Shown: positions 1-8,322 of the stretch, one piece after another
Position numbering within the stretch: the stretch's first letter is position 1
Layout: the number at the start of each line of letters is the position of its first letter
Source of the DNA: Sphingomonadaceae bacterium
GTDB lineage: Bacteria; Pseudomonadota; Alphaproteobacteria; Sphingomonadales; Sphingomonadaceae
NCBI GenBank assembly: GCA_019090585.1
Contig: JAHRVR010000163.1
Location: 1-36,125 of the forward strand
DNA: 36,125 bases
Reading direction: 5' to 3'
Position numbers and translations under genes: made by a program
The notes under the pieces: generated by a model
The model's database searches: none
What the model was told of the DNA's origin: nothing
What the model saw: the letters and a program-made list of their open reading frames with translations, nothing else

Positions 1-332
1 ACGATATCGACGTGGCCGGCCTTTACGATTGCTTTGCCGTCACCGTTGCCCGCAATCTTGAGGAAATGGGCTTCTGCAAGCTGGGCGAAGGTGCGGACTA
101 TATGGCGCAAGGCCACCTCTGGCTGGATGGCAAGATGCCGTCCAACACCGATGGCGGCCTCATGTCCAACAGCCACAACGGCAATCCCAGCGGCCTGCAC
201 ACGATCGAAGTGGTGCGCCAGCTTCGCGGCGAATGCGGAGACCGGCAGGTCAAGGATCCCAAGATCGGCGTAACACTGGCCCAGGGCTGGTCCGTTCACG
301 GACTGGCGGGCACGCTGGTTCTGGCTGCATAA
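1..332 (+). CDS. Thiolase-fold enzyme (lipid-transfer-protein/SCP2-type), C-terminal part, cut by window start
   Basis: Open from the first in-frame codon at position 3 to TAA at 330-332, so only about 110 C-terminal residues are present. The stretch NTDGGLMSNSHNG followed by IEVVRQLRGE is the C-terminal core of SCP2/lipid-transfer-type thiolases, which act on acyl-CoA. The histidine of the usual GHP motif is kept (in SHNG), but the final segment, LAQGWSVHGLAG, has no cysteine where biosynthetic and degradative thiolases carry their second catalytic one. The next gene begins 10 bases downstream and encodes a DUF35 protein. This pairing is known from steroid side-chain aldolases (Ltp2 with ChsH2) and from other thiolase-like enzymes. 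Inference: a CoA-ester C-C cleaving or forming enzyme, more likely aldolase-like than a true thiolase. The family is secure; the reaction is open. Confidence 0.85.
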   Translation, partial: DIDVAGLYDCFAVTVARNLEEMGFCKLGEGADYMAQGHLWLDGKMPSNTDGGLMSNSHNGNPSGLHTIEVVRQLRGECGDRQVKDPKIGVTLAQGWSVHGLAGTLVLAA

Positions 333-342
333 TCATAAAGAG

Positions 343-768
343 ATGACCATGGATGCCGAACCTTATCTGCGGCCACTGCCAAAGAAAGATCCAGTAAACG
401 CTCCCTTTTGGGAAGGCACGGCGGCCCACAAGTTTCTTGTTCCCAAGTGCAACGATTGCGGGGACTGGAACTGGATCCCTTATCCGGCCTGCCGAAGCTG
501 TCTTTGCGAAGACCAGAGCTGGACCGAAGTAAGCGGGCGCGGCACCGTCATGTCCTTTTCCGTGGTGCATCGCGGCCCGTTGACCTTCGGCAAGGATCCC
601 TACGGCGTCGTCCTGCTCGAACTGGAAGAGCGCCCCCGTTCGCTGGTCGTGCTGGGCAACACGATCGACATGGATCCCGAAGAGCTGAAAATCGGAATGC
701 CAATGAAGATCGTCTATGAAGATATCCCCGGTGAGGACATCACCATGTATCGCTTCGCTGCACTCTGA
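343..768 (+). CDS. DUF35 zinc-ribbon/OB-fold protein, probable partner of the thiolase-fold enzyme
   Basis: 141 residues. The N-terminal half contains two CxxC knuckles (CNDC and CRSC, roughly residues 37-54) forming a rubredoxin-like zinc ribbon. The second half is the OB-fold, with the typical run from GRGTVMSFSVVHRG to the YEDIP segment. DUF35 proteins bind acyl-CoA or acyl carrier and act as obligate subunits of thiolase-fold enzymes such as Ltp2, HMG-CoA synthase complexes and acetoacetyl-CoA thiolase complexes. The start ATG at 343 sits after AAAGAG and 10 bases after the thiolase stop, which implies one mRNA and probably one complex. The gene order matches the ltp2-chsH2 style. No abnormal features. 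Confidence 0.9.
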   Translation: MTMDAEPYLRPLPKKDPVNAPFWEGTAAHKFLVPKCNDCGDWNWIPYPACRSCLCEDQSWTEVSGRGTVMSFSVVHRGPLTFGKDPYGVVLLELEERPRSLVVLGNTIDMDPEELKIGMPMKIVYEDIPGEDITMYRFAAL

Positions 769-844
769 TTTATCAACCGGGCGGAGCAGTTTGAAGGAAA
801 ACACAGCCCCACTTCCCCTCCCACGGTATCAAAGCGAGAGTGCA

Positions 845-1528
845 ATGCAGATCAGCCGGGAATTGATCGAGGAACTCCACACATTCAGCACCCCGTCCGT
901 GCTGAACGGGCTGAAACGGCTGGGAGTGCCGACTGAAAAGCTGGAAACGATGGACCGCCAGATCGTGGGCTGCATGGCTCCGAAACTGGGTGTGCGCGTG
1001 GGATTTGCCGTTACCCGCAAAATCGCCACGCGGCGCAGCGGTGGCCCGCCCTCCGAAAACATCCAGACCGGCCCCGATCAGGGACTTCTCACCGTCCCGG
1101 CACCGCGATTTCTGGTGGTCGAGAACATCGGGGACTGGAAAGGCCCCGTCTGCTGCTGGGGGGAACTTACCGCACATATCAACGTCGCGCTCGATTGCCG
1201 GGCTGGTGTGACCAATGGCCCGGTTCGCGACGTGCCCGAAATGGAAGCATTGGGCTTCCAGACATTCGCCAACGGCATCGGTCTGGGTGGAGGCTCTCCG
1301 GACCTCATTTCGATTGGCGAACCTGTAACCATGGGCGGCGTTGTCGTTAATCCGGGAGACCTGCTGCACGGCGATATGCACGGCATCGTCAAAATCCCGA
1401 AGGAACTGGCTGCGGACCTTCCCCAAGCCATCCGTGCAGTCGCAGCGCGCGAACACAAACTGTTCGAAATTTGCCGCAAGCCCAACTTTGATCTTGATGA
1501 ACTTGTCGCCGCGATGCGGCAGTCCTGA
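845..1528 (+). CDS. RraA family protein (HMG/CHA aldolase-like fold)
   Basis: 227 residues from ATG 845. The frame is open further upstream to 716, but that part overlaps the DUF35 gene and has no family homology, while MQISRELIEEL starts where RraA proteins usually start. The core has WGEL, the segment AGVTNGPVRD and then GFQTFANG. The Arg-Asp pair is the signature seen in class II pyruvate aldolases (4-hydroxy-4-methyl-2-oxoglutarate/4-carboxy-4-hydroxy-2-oxoadipate aldolase) and in RraA regulators that share the fold. In a catabolic block next to thiolase-fold and aldehyde dehydrogenase genes, a metal-dependent lyase, decarboxylase or aldolase role is more likely than RNase E inhibition. 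The substrate cannot be named. It is co-directional with the two preceding genes, with a 76-base gap. Confidence 0.82.
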   Translation: MQISRELIEELHTFSTPSVLNGLKRLGVPTEKLETMDRQIVGCMAPKLGVRVGFAVTRKIATRRSGGPPSENIQTGPDQGLLTVPAPRFLVVENIGDWKGPVCCWGELTAHINVALDCRAGVTNGPVRDVPEMEALGFQTFANGIGLGGGSPDLISIGEPVTMGGVVVNPGDLLHGDMHGIVKIPKELAADLPQAIRAVAAREHKLFEICRKPNFDLDELVAAMRQS

Positions 1529-1604
1529 TCGCATAACCTGAAACGAAAACCGCCGACCCGTTGACGGCCAGCGGTCATTGAACCTGTTGCGAAAGCCCGG
1601 ATTG

Positions 1605-2165
1605 TCAGTCGGCCGACCATGTCCATGGCTTACGATCGTCCATCGGCGGCAGTTCGTTGAGAGTGTGCAGACCGCCCTTGAGTTCGTCCACCTCAAAACC
1701 CAGGCCGCCATCGATCGTCGTCTTCGTGATCTTCCAGCCTTTATCGGTGCGTTTGTAGTAGTTGCGCCGCGTTGCAAGGTTGAAATTGGGCCTGCCCCCG
1801 CCGCGAAAACCGAACAGGCCAATCATCACGCACCAGCTCTCAGCCACATCGCCGTTGACTTCGACAAATTCGGATACGGCGGTCTGAAACACATAAGGCA
1901 GCGGGCCGGCATCGCCATAAAAATAGTCCCAGTACGCCGTGTATTGCTCACGCCCCTTGGGGCCTTTGCCCGGCTCATGCAGACCCTTGACTTCGATCGT
2001 CGCGTCGTCGGCAAGGTTGTCCAGAGCTTCCATACGGCCGGCCTGCAAACCGTTGAAACCACCGCAGCACTCCCAATTGAACTTGCGCGCTGAATCCGTA
2101 ATTTCGCGGACATCCTCCAGCTCCTGAATCCTGGCCTCCAGTTCAGCCAGTTTTGTATCGCTCAC
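1605..2165 (-). CDS. SnoaL-like/NTF2-fold protein
   Basis: 186 residues, starting at GTG 2165 preceded by a Shine-Dalgarno-like AAAGGAAG. The same frame stays open to 3164, but that extension is antisense to the aldehyde dehydrogenase gene. The protein begins with a short helical stretch (LAELEARIQELEDVREI), continues with a cone-shaped alpha+beta SnoaL/NTF2-like domain, and ends in LPPMDDRKPWTWSAD. This family includes polyketide cyclases, steroid isomerase-like proteins, dehydratases and scytalone-dehydratase-like enzymes of small-molecule catabolism. The gene is divergent from the aldehyde dehydrogenase with a 180-base shared upstream region, and convergent with the RraA gene. Its reaction is unknown; the position suggests isomerisation or dehydration of a pathway intermediate. 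Confidence 0.75.
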   Translation of the reverse strand: MSDTKLAELEARIQELEDVREITDSARKFNWECCGGFNGLQAGRMEALDNLADDATIEVKGLHEPGKGPKGREQYTAYWDYFYGDAGPLPYVFQTAVSEFVEVNGDVAESWCVMIGLFGFRGGGRPNFNLATRRNYYKRTDKGWKITKTTIDGGLGFEVDELKGGLHTLNELPPMDDRKPWTWSAD

Positions 2166-2345
2166 GAAAAACTTCCTTTCAACTAACTCAAATAACTTGA
2201 ATAACTTTATCGCGATTGGCGCCGTTCCTAAGAGAACCGCGTCCGAAATGCCCCATATCGCTCGGGGGCGTGCCTTGTGGAAATTCTCCGACGTGGCTAG
2301 AACAGAGTCGCGTGATGCCGCAAAAACTACCGATAGAGTGAACCC
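2166..2345. promoter_or_regulatory. Divergent promoter region between SnoaL-like and aldehyde dehydrogenase genes
   Basis: 180 noncoding bases separate two divergent starts, so it must hold both promoters. The first 50 bases are markedly A+T rich compared with the surroundings. I do not see a convincing palindromic operator. The TetR-type regulator at 4442-5125 is the obvious candidate to act here. That link is inference only. Confidence 0.4.
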
Positions 2346-3806
2346 ATGTCGATAGCCTCTCCCGATATCGAAGCTCTTCCCAAATCCGATTTCATCATCG
2401 GCAAGCCAGTCAACAGCGACGGCTTGCAGGGTTACGCGCACCTCTATCCTGCCAACGGTGAAGTGACCCGCAAGGTTTCGGTCGCCGGTAAAGATGAGGT
2501 CGATATGGCGGTTCGCGCCGCACGCGCAGCGCTTCCCGGCTGGCGCAACACCCCGCCCAATGAACGGCGCAAGGTCATGCTGCGCTTCGCCCAGCTGATC
2601 CGCGAAAACGGCGAGCGTTTCAAGAAAGTGATCAACGCCGAAAACGGCGCACTTTTCCACCAACTCGACTGGTTCGTCGAATGGGATGCCGATCTGTTTG
2701 AGTATAACGCGGGTTATGCCGACAAGATCGCCGGCGAAGTCGTGCCGATCTGGCCGCAACAGGCCTTCGACTACACACTGGACGAACCTTACGGCGTGAT
2801 CGGCATTCTGGTGCCGTGGAACGGGCCGTCGATCTCGTTCGGTCAGATGATCGCGCCAGCGATGGCCTCGGGCAATGTGTGCATCATCAAGCCCACCGAG
2901 TTCGCGCCTTACAGCTGCCTGTTCCTTGGGGAGCTGGCACTGGAAGCAGGCATACCCGAGGGCGTGATCAACGTGATTCCCGGCAACGTCGAGGCTGGCG
3001 AGGCGCTCACCAGGCACCCGGGCGTTGACAAGCTGCACTTCACTGGCAGCGGCGCCACCGCCCGCAAGATCCTTGCCGGAGCTGCCGAAAACATGACACC
3101 GGTCGGCCTCGAACTGGGCGGCAAATCCGCACGCCTCATCTTCGAGGATTGCGACTGGCAGCAAGCCGTGATGTCAGTCGTCGGAACTTGCGTGGGCAAC
3201 GCGGGCCAGGCATGCATCGCCGGTTCGCGCGCGCTTGTGCAAGAGAGTATCTATGACAAGTTCCTGGCAGACTGCCAGGCTGCGGCGGGCCACGTGAAGT
3301 TGGGCGACCCGCTCGCTGCCGATACCATGATGGGGCCGGTCATCCACGAAGGGCACTGCAACCGCATCCTCGCCATGATCGACCATGCACGCGAGGAAGG
3401 CGGCGAAATCCTGTCCGGAGGCAAACGGGAAGGCGGCGATCTGGCCAGTGGTTTCTTCGTTCAGCCCACGCTGATCGCCGACCCGGATAACAAGCTGGAG
3501 ATCACGCGCGAAGAAGTGTTCGGGCCGGTCGTAAGCATGATTCCCTTCAAGGACGAGGAAGATGCCATCCGCATCGCCAACGATACAGTCTACGGGCTGG
3601 CATCATACATCGACAGCACCAACATCAACACCGTCCATCGCCTCGCTTCCCGGCTTGATGCGGGCAACGTGATGGTCAACGGTGCGGTGGGCCTGCCCAC
3701 TGCCGCTCCATTCGGCGGACACAAGCAAAGCGGTGTTGGCAGAGTCGGCGGCATCTGGGGCATTCGCGAGTTCATTCGCACCAAGAATGTCCACATTGCC
3801 ATGTAA
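2346..3806 (+). CDS. NAD(P)-dependent aldehyde dehydrogenase
   Basis: 486 residues, the standard length for the ALDH superfamily. Landmarks in order are VPWNGPS (cofactor binding), FTGSG (Rossmann glycine motif), the general-base glutamate E256 in LELGGKS, the nucleophile C290 in GQACIAG, and EEVFGPV, all intact. It oxidises an aldehyde to the acid with NAD(P)+ via a thiohemiacetal in the cytoplasm. The sequence resembles the broad betaine/aromatic aldehyde dehydrogenase group; the exact substrate is not readable. Following thiolase-fold and aldolase-type genes, it probably removes the aldehyde released by C-C cleavage. It is transcribed divergently from the SnoaL-like gene and followed after 74 bases by a VOC gene. 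Confidence 0.95.
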   Translation: MSIASPDIEALPKSDFIIGKPVNSDGLQGYAHLYPANGEVTRKVSVAGKDEVDMAVRAARAALPGWRNTPPNERRKVMLRFAQLIRENGERFKKVINAENGALFHQLDWFVEWDADLFEYNAGYADKIAGEVVPIWPQQAFDYTLDEPYGVIGILVPWNGPSISFGQMIAPAMASGNVCIIKPTEFAPYSCLFLGELALEAGIPEGVINVIPGNVEAGEALTRHPGVDKLHFTGSGATARKILAGAAENMTPVGLELGGKSARLIFEDCDWQQAVMSVVGTCVGNAGQACIAGSRALVQESIYDKFLADCQAAAGHVKLGDPLAADTMMGPVIHEGHCNRILAMIDHAREEGGEILSGGKREGGDLASGFFVQPTLIADPDNKLEITREEVFGPVVSMIPFKDEEDAIRIANDTVYGLASYIDSTNINTVHRLASRLDAGNVMVNGAVGLPTAAPFGGHKQSGVGRVGGIWGIREFIRTKNVHIAM

Positions 3807-3880
3807 TGGTGATACAGGTCTGATTATACATAAGACGAGCAACCCCCAGTTTAAGAGCCGCACAGTTAGGAGAAAGTGCC

Positions 3881-4282
3881 ATGCCCAAAGCCAAACTGCG
3901 CCATGTCGCAATCAACTGCGACGATCTTGAAGCCGAAGCGAAATTCATGAAGGAAGCGTTCGATCTTGAGGAAGTTGGCCGTGCTGGTGACATCACCAAA
4001 TCCGGCGCGATCTACATGAGCGACGGCGTGATGAACATCGCGCTGATCAGGATTGATGATCCCGATTTCCCGAACTACCAGCCGCAGGGCCTCAATCACA
4101 TCGGCTTCGTCGTTGAAGATCTCGACGGCTGCATTGATGCCGCAGAGGCGCACGGTGCCAAGGCCATGGTTGATCGGGATAACAAGGACGCCGGGGTCAC
4201 CTGGGAGATGAAGATGAAGTCTCCCAGCGGCAAGTTCGATTTCGACTTGTCCGATCACGGCTGGCCGGGCATCACGCTTTGA
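3881..4282 (+). CDS. VOC family protein (glyoxalase/bleomycin resistance/extradiol dioxygenase fold)
   Basis: 133 residues, starting at ATG 3881 after a good AGGAGAAAG ribosome-binding site. It is a single VOC unit of paired beta-alpha-beta-beta-beta modules: LRHVAINCDDLEAEAKFM at the start and LNHIGFVVEDLDGCIDAAE in the second half. The first metal-site histidine (RHVA) and the second (NHIGF) are visible. VOC proteins bind a divalent metal and catalyse isomerisation, epimerisation (methylmalonyl-CoA epimerase), glyoxalase chemistry or ring cleavage. As the last co-directional gene of the catabolic block, it probably acts on a pathway intermediate. No more specific activity can be justified. 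Confidence 0.85.
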   Translation: MPKAKLRHVAINCDDLEAEAKFMKEAFDLEEVGRAGDITKSGAIYMSDGVMNIALIRIDDPDFPNYQPQGLNHIGFVVEDLDGCIDAAEAHGAKAMVDRDNKDAGVTWEMKMKSPSGKFDFDLSDHGWPGITL

Positions 4283-4441
4283 GAGTCTGATAAGAAATTC
4301 GGTGTCGACCCACTCGCGCTCCGGCCTCACTAGACAATGGCCAGTTGCGCCAGACTATGACCGATCACGCCAGACCATTAAACGAGCCGCACCGCAGCGC
4401 CCCGGCGTTCGCGATCGTTTTTGATGCCTTCACTCAGGCGA

Positions 4442-5125
4442 TCACCACTCGTCCTTCGAAGCGGCCAACAGCCTGATGAAGTAGGAAATCTCGCCGCGCC
4501 GCTCATCATCAAGGACCATGTCCCCTGACTGAAGCACATCGAGATGGCAACCGCGCAGCATCAACATCAGCAACCTTGCAGGCACAGACGGATCCCGAAA
4601 GACAAGGCCCTCACGCTCGGCATATCCGGTCATTACATTGAGGATGCTCGACATGGTTGTGCGGGCTAGTATCTCACCGGCGGCGCGCAGTTCCGGAAGG
4701 CGATGGGATTCGCCATAGATCAGCCGGATGACCCCGCTATGGACGGGATCAAGCCCGATCTCCAGACTGCGAAAGGCCAGTTCACATAGCATGTCCTCGA
4801 GCGATCTGGACGGTGAGGGATCCGCGCGTATCTGTGTGCTAAGATCGCCTTCGGCCATCTCTTGCATCATCGCGACGAACAATTCCTTTTTGGAAGAGAA
4901 TCGCGAATAGAGCGTCGTTTTCGAGATGCCGGCCGCTTTGACGATCATCCCCATCGAAGTATCGGCATAGCCGTTCTTGAGAAATTCCGTCAGCGCGACC
5001 TCGACAAGTTCCCTCTCTATATCGGCAACCTGTTCAAGCCGGGGGCGGCCACGTTGGCGGCGTTTGACAACCTTCCTCGATGGGTCTTTCGGGGGCGATT
5101 GTTTCGTATCGTGCACTACGGTCAC
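4442..5125 (-). CDS. TetR/AcrR family transcriptional regulator
   Basis: 227 residues from GTG 5125, chosen because GGAG lies five bases upstream. An ATG at 5170 would add 15 residues but has a weaker ribosome-binding site. A basic lead (KVVKRRQRGRPRLEQ) precedes the TetR DNA-binding domain: ALTEFLKNGYADTSM, then IVKAAGISKTTLYSRF and the FSSKKELF motif. The C-terminal ligand-binding domain is divergent. It ends convergently with the VOC gene and is divergent from the CPA1 antiporter gene, with about 150 bases between starts. It could repress itself, the catabolic block at 1-4282, or the antiporter. The ligand is unknown. Confidence 0.9.
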   Translation of the reverse strand: MTVVHDTKQSPPKDPSRKVVKRRQRGRPRLEQVADIERELVEVALTEFLKNGYADTSMGMIVKAAGISKTTLYSRFSSKKELFVAMMQEMAEGDLSTQIRADPSPSRSLEDMLCELAFRSLEIGLDPVHSGVIRLIYGESHRLPELRAAGEILARTTMSSILNVMTGYAEREGLVFRDPSVPARLLMLMLRGCHLDVLQSGDMVLDDERRGEISYFIRLLAASKDEW

Positions 5126-5278
5126 TGCGTCTCCAGACTGTTGGTCACCGCAAAGCGCGAACACCAACATTTCTCGTGATTAACAGAAAGCATGCCCGGT
5201 GGCCAACTTGCGCGCCACTTCATCCCAATCACTTAGCCCGCTAGGCAAGGTCCACTGGCCGCCTTATACACTGCGGCC

Positions 5279-6559
5279 ATGCACGAACTCTCACCATTTG
5301 ACGCCGCCGCAATCCTGATCGTCCTTGCCGCGACACTTGGATATCTCAATCACAGATTTCTCAAGCTGCCGTCGACTGTCGGGCTGACGGTAATGGGGGC
5401 CGTCGCGTCCATTATCGTGGTGCTTTATGACAGAATTCTGCCTGCGAGCACTTTGGCAGAAAGCCTGTCCAGCTTCCTTCGCGAACTCGATTTTCACAGC
5501 ACGCTGATGGAAGGAATGTTATCGTTCCTGCTGTTTGCAGGCGCGATGCATGTTGACTGGGGGCACATGAACAAAGGCCGCTGGCCGATCCTGTTCTTCA
5601 GCACCGCAGGCGTGATGATTTCGACAGTACTCATCGGCTTCGCCTTCAACTTTCTGACCGTGGCCCTGGGTGCTGGCGTGCCGCTGATCTGGTGTTTTGT
5701 TTTCGGCGCACTGATCAGCCCAACCGATCCGGTCGCAGTGATGGGCGTAATGAAACGCGCATCAATGCCAGAGACGCTGCAGGCAACCGTTGCTGGTGAA
5801 AGCCTCTTCAACGATGGCGTCGGAGTCGTCATTTTCAGCATATTGGTCGCCATCGCGCTTGGCACCGAACCCTTCAGCCTTGGCATTGCCGCCATGCATT
5901 TCCTTCAGGAAGCAGGCGGCGGCGCGCTGCTTGGCCTTCTCTCTGGATGGGTCGCCTACCGCGCGATGCAGTCCATCGACGAGTATAATATCGAAGTGCT
6001 GATCAGCCTGGCCGTCGTGATGGGGGGGTACAGCCTTGCAATGACGCTGCATGTCAGCGGCCCCGTGGCCATGGCCGTCGCGGGCCTGATCATCGGCAAT
6101 CACGGTGTAGCTTATGCGATGAGCGATCAGACACGCGATTACCTCATCAAGTTCTGGGCCCTTGTCGACGAAATCCTGAACGCGGTGCTGTTTCTTCTGA
6201 TCGGCCTTGAAGTCATCGTTCTGGCAATGGACGGCCGCTATATCCTTGCCGGAATCGGCGCGATCCTCATCGCATTGGCCGCGCGGATCATCGCCGTTGG
6301 GCTGCCGCTGCGTGCGATGAAGCGCATGATCGACATGGGGCCGCTGGCGCTCCCCACCCTGGTATGGGGCGGCCTGCGCGGCGGCATATCGGTGGCGCTT
6401 GCACTTTCCCTGCCGGAAAGCCCGATCCGCGCCGAATTGCTTGTCGCCACATACGCCGTCGTGCTGTTTGCGGTTATCGTCCAGGGCGGCACGATCGGCT
6501 CGCTGATCGAGCGCATCAAGATACGCCACCAGATTGATGAGCCAGGCCCGGCGGCATGA
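5279..6559 (+). CDS. CPA1-type Na+(K+)/H+ antiporter
   Basis: 426 residues, almost entirely hydrophobic with about 12 predicted membrane spans, typical of the NhaP/CPA1 branch. Diagnostic pieces are LISPTDPVAVMGVMKR and the GESLFNDGVGVVIF segment, containing the acidic residues used in cation/proton exchange, and later LVWGGLRGGISVALAL. It exchanges cytoplasmic Na+ or K+ for protons across the inner membrane in pH and salt homeostasis. The C-terminus is short, with no large cytosolic domain. The gene overlaps the start of the DUF389 gene by 26 bases, so the two are likely cotranscribed and possibly functionally linked. A run of seven G lies within the coding region at 6022-6028. Confidence 0.93.
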   Translation: MHELSPFDAAAILIVLAATLGYLNHRFLKLPSTVGLTVMGAVASIIVVLYDRILPASTLAESLSSFLRELDFHSTLMEGMLSFLLFAGAMHVDWGHMNKGRWPILFFSTAGVMISTVLIGFAFNFLTVALGAGVPLIWCFVFGALISPTDPVAVMGVMKRASMPETLQATVAGESLFNDGVGVVIFSILVAIALGTEPFSLGIAAMHFLQEAGGGALLGLLSGWVAYRAMQSIDEYNIEVLISLAVVMGGYSLAMTLHVSGPVAMAVAGLIIGNHGVAYAMSDQTRDYLIKFWALVDEILNAVLFLLIGLEVIVLAMDGRYILAGIGAILIALAARIIAVGLPLRAMKRMIDMGPLALPTLVWGGLRGGISVALALSLPESPIRAELLVATYAVVLFAVIVQGGTIGSLIERIKIRHQIDEPGPAA

Positions 6560-8279
6560 GGCCGATAACAGCGTGGAAGCGCAAGAACCGCCGCTTGCCG
6601 ACCCGGAAAATGGCGATAATGGTAACGGGCCGGCGCCGCGCATACCCAAGTATGTCCGGCTGCGCCGCCTGAGGGTCTGGCTGCGGTTCATTCGGCTGAA
6701 ACTGGCCAGAGCCATCCTGTTGCCTGAGCTAAAGCCTGCCGAGGCCCATGATCTGCGCCATTCAGTGGATGAGGATGGCGCCCTCACGAGTGGCTACATG
6801 CTGATGTGCGCCCTGTCTGCCGGGATCGCGACACTGGGCCTGCTGCAATCTTCCATCGCGGTTGTCATCGGTGCGATGCTTATTTCTCCGCTGATGAGCC
6901 CGATCGCGGCACTCGGCTTCGGCTTTGCCTCGATCGACGGAGACCGGATCAGAAAGGCTGTGCGCGTTGTGGCCGTTGGGGCCGGTATCGGCATCCTGAC
7001 AGCCATGCTGATCACCTGGATCAGTCCCATCCGCAACGCCACGCCCGAGATACTTGCCCGCACGCAGCCGACCTTGCTCGACCTCGCCATCGCGCTGTTT
7101 TCAGGCATTGCCGGCGGATATGCGACCGTAATCGGCAAAGGCGGGACTGCGATTGGCGTGGCCATCGCCACGGCCCTGATGCCGCCTCTCGCGGTGCTCG
7201 GATATGGCCTTGGCGTCCTGCAAATTCAGTTCGCACTGGGCGCACTGCTGCTGTTCATGACAAACCTTGCCGCCATAACCTTGAGCTTCGCACTCATCGC
7301 GCGGTTGAGCGGTGCGTCCCGCCCGCTCTTCTCAGTCGAATGGAAACCGCGGTATATCGTCGTCCTGGTGGCGGCTTTCCTGGTTTTGGCCATCCCACTT
7401 TCGATGACGCTTTCGCGCCTTTCACAAGAAGCGCGGATGCGCGATGCTGCCAGGTCCGCAATCATCAGTGCCTGCGGCGGCAAGAACGTCGATATTGCGC
7501 AGATTGAAGTCAGCTGGCCTCTGTTTGGAGAACCCACGGTCGACGCGCTGGTCGTTGCCCCGACTTATTCGCCCAACGCAGAGGTTCATGCCGAAGAGCA
7601 ACTGGCCAAAGCCATGGGCGATGCCGTGGCGATCAACTTGCAACAAGTCCAGGCTACTGATTTCCAGTCCCAAACCCAGGCGATGATCGATGCCGCCATG
7701 GAACGCACGACAGCCGGCATTGCAGCAGATGTCCCCCCATATGACCGGATTCGCGCCAGCATCGGCCTGCCAACGCGCGCCATCTGGACCAACCGCGCCG
7801 AACGGCGAGTCTATGTTGAGCCGATCCCCGTTCCCGACTGGACTCTGGCCGACTATGCCGAGATCGAGAAGCAGGCGAACCGCGCGAATGAGAAATGGAA
7901 CGTTCGAATACTGCCGCCTCCACCACCGCAATTGCGTATCTTGCTGGAACCAAACAAAGATCCGGTTTTGGGAACCATCACGCCCGAAATGGCCGCATGG
8001 GCGCTCAACCGGTGGGGCATGGGACAAGTTACCGTTGCTGCCCCGGCTGGCAAGGCGGCGCAGTCATTGCTCAAGAAACTGCACGATGCCGGTGTCACCG
8101 TGAGCCTTTCCAAACCTGAAGACGATGAGCGCGCGAGCGAGGAATCGCCCAGCATCGCAGTGGTCAACATATATGCCAAAAGCCCTACGCAGCGCGCCGC
8201 CGAGGCAGCAGCAGCAGCAGCGGAAAAGGCTGAAAAGGAGAGGCAAGAGCTGGAACTGGACAGCCCAAGCAGGCAATAA
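6534..8279 (+). CDS. DUF389 membrane protein
   Basis: 581 residues. After a charged N-terminal 60 residues, the DUF389 core follows (GALTSGYMLMCALSAGIATLG, then IGAMLISPLMSPI and ATALMPPLAVLGYGLG), about six membrane spans between residues 80 and 290. A soluble C-terminal half of about 280 residues ends in an alanine/glutamate-rich tail encoded in part by a GCA repeat (about 8205-8222). DUF389 proteins are inner-membrane proteins without an agreed function. The ATG lies inside the antiporter gene (26-base overlap), which implies translational coupling. A role in ion or osmotic stress with the antiporter is inference. An alternative start slightly downstream cannot be excluded, because the first 30 residues are low complexity. 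Confidence 0.85.
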   Translation: MMSQARRHEADNSVEAQEPPLADPENGDNGNGPAPRIPKYVRLRRLRVWLRFIRLKLARAILLPELKPAEAHDLRHSVDEDGALTSGYMLMCALSAGIATLGLLQSSIAVVIGAMLISPLMSPIAALGFGFASIDGDRIRKAVRVVAVGAGIGILTAMLITWISPIRNATPEILARTQPTLLDLAIALFSGIAGGYATVIGKGGTAIGVAIATALMPPLAVLGYGLGVLQIQFALGALLLFMTNLAAITLSFALIARLSGASRPLFSVEWKPRYIVVLVAAFLVLAIPLSMTLSRLSQEARMRDAARSAIISACGGKNVDIAQIEVSWPLFGEPTVDALVVAPTYSPNAEVHAEEQLAKAMGDAVAINLQQVQATDFQSQTQAMIDAAMERTTAGIAADVPPYDRIRASIGLPTRAIWTNRAERRVYVEPIPVPDWTLADYAEIEKQANRANEKWNVRILPPPPPQLRILLEPNKDPVLGTITPEMAAWALNRWGMGQVTVAAPAGKAAQSLLKKLHDAGVTVSLSKPEDDERASEESPSIAVVNIYAKSPTQRAAEAAAAAAEKAEKERQELELDSPSRQ

Positions 8280-8322
8280 ACCTCTTATCCGAAACTCAGC
8301 CTACTTTCCCACCTCTCAATCA

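Noticed and set aside
716..844. N-terminal extension of the RraA-like gene overlapping the DUF35 gene
   Set aside because: The extension is out of family and overlaps the upstream gene by 53 bases; ATG 845 gives the usual family length.
2166..3164. Long minus-strand open frame extending the SnoaL-like gene to 519 residues
   Set aside because: It is antisense to the aldehyde dehydrogenase gene, has no domain, and a good ribosome-binding site plus GTG marks the real start at 2165.
6022..6028. G7 run in the antiporter gene as a phase-variation site
   Set aside because: It encodes Met-Gly-Gly codons within a conserved membrane span and is shorter than the G8 tracts; frame is intact.
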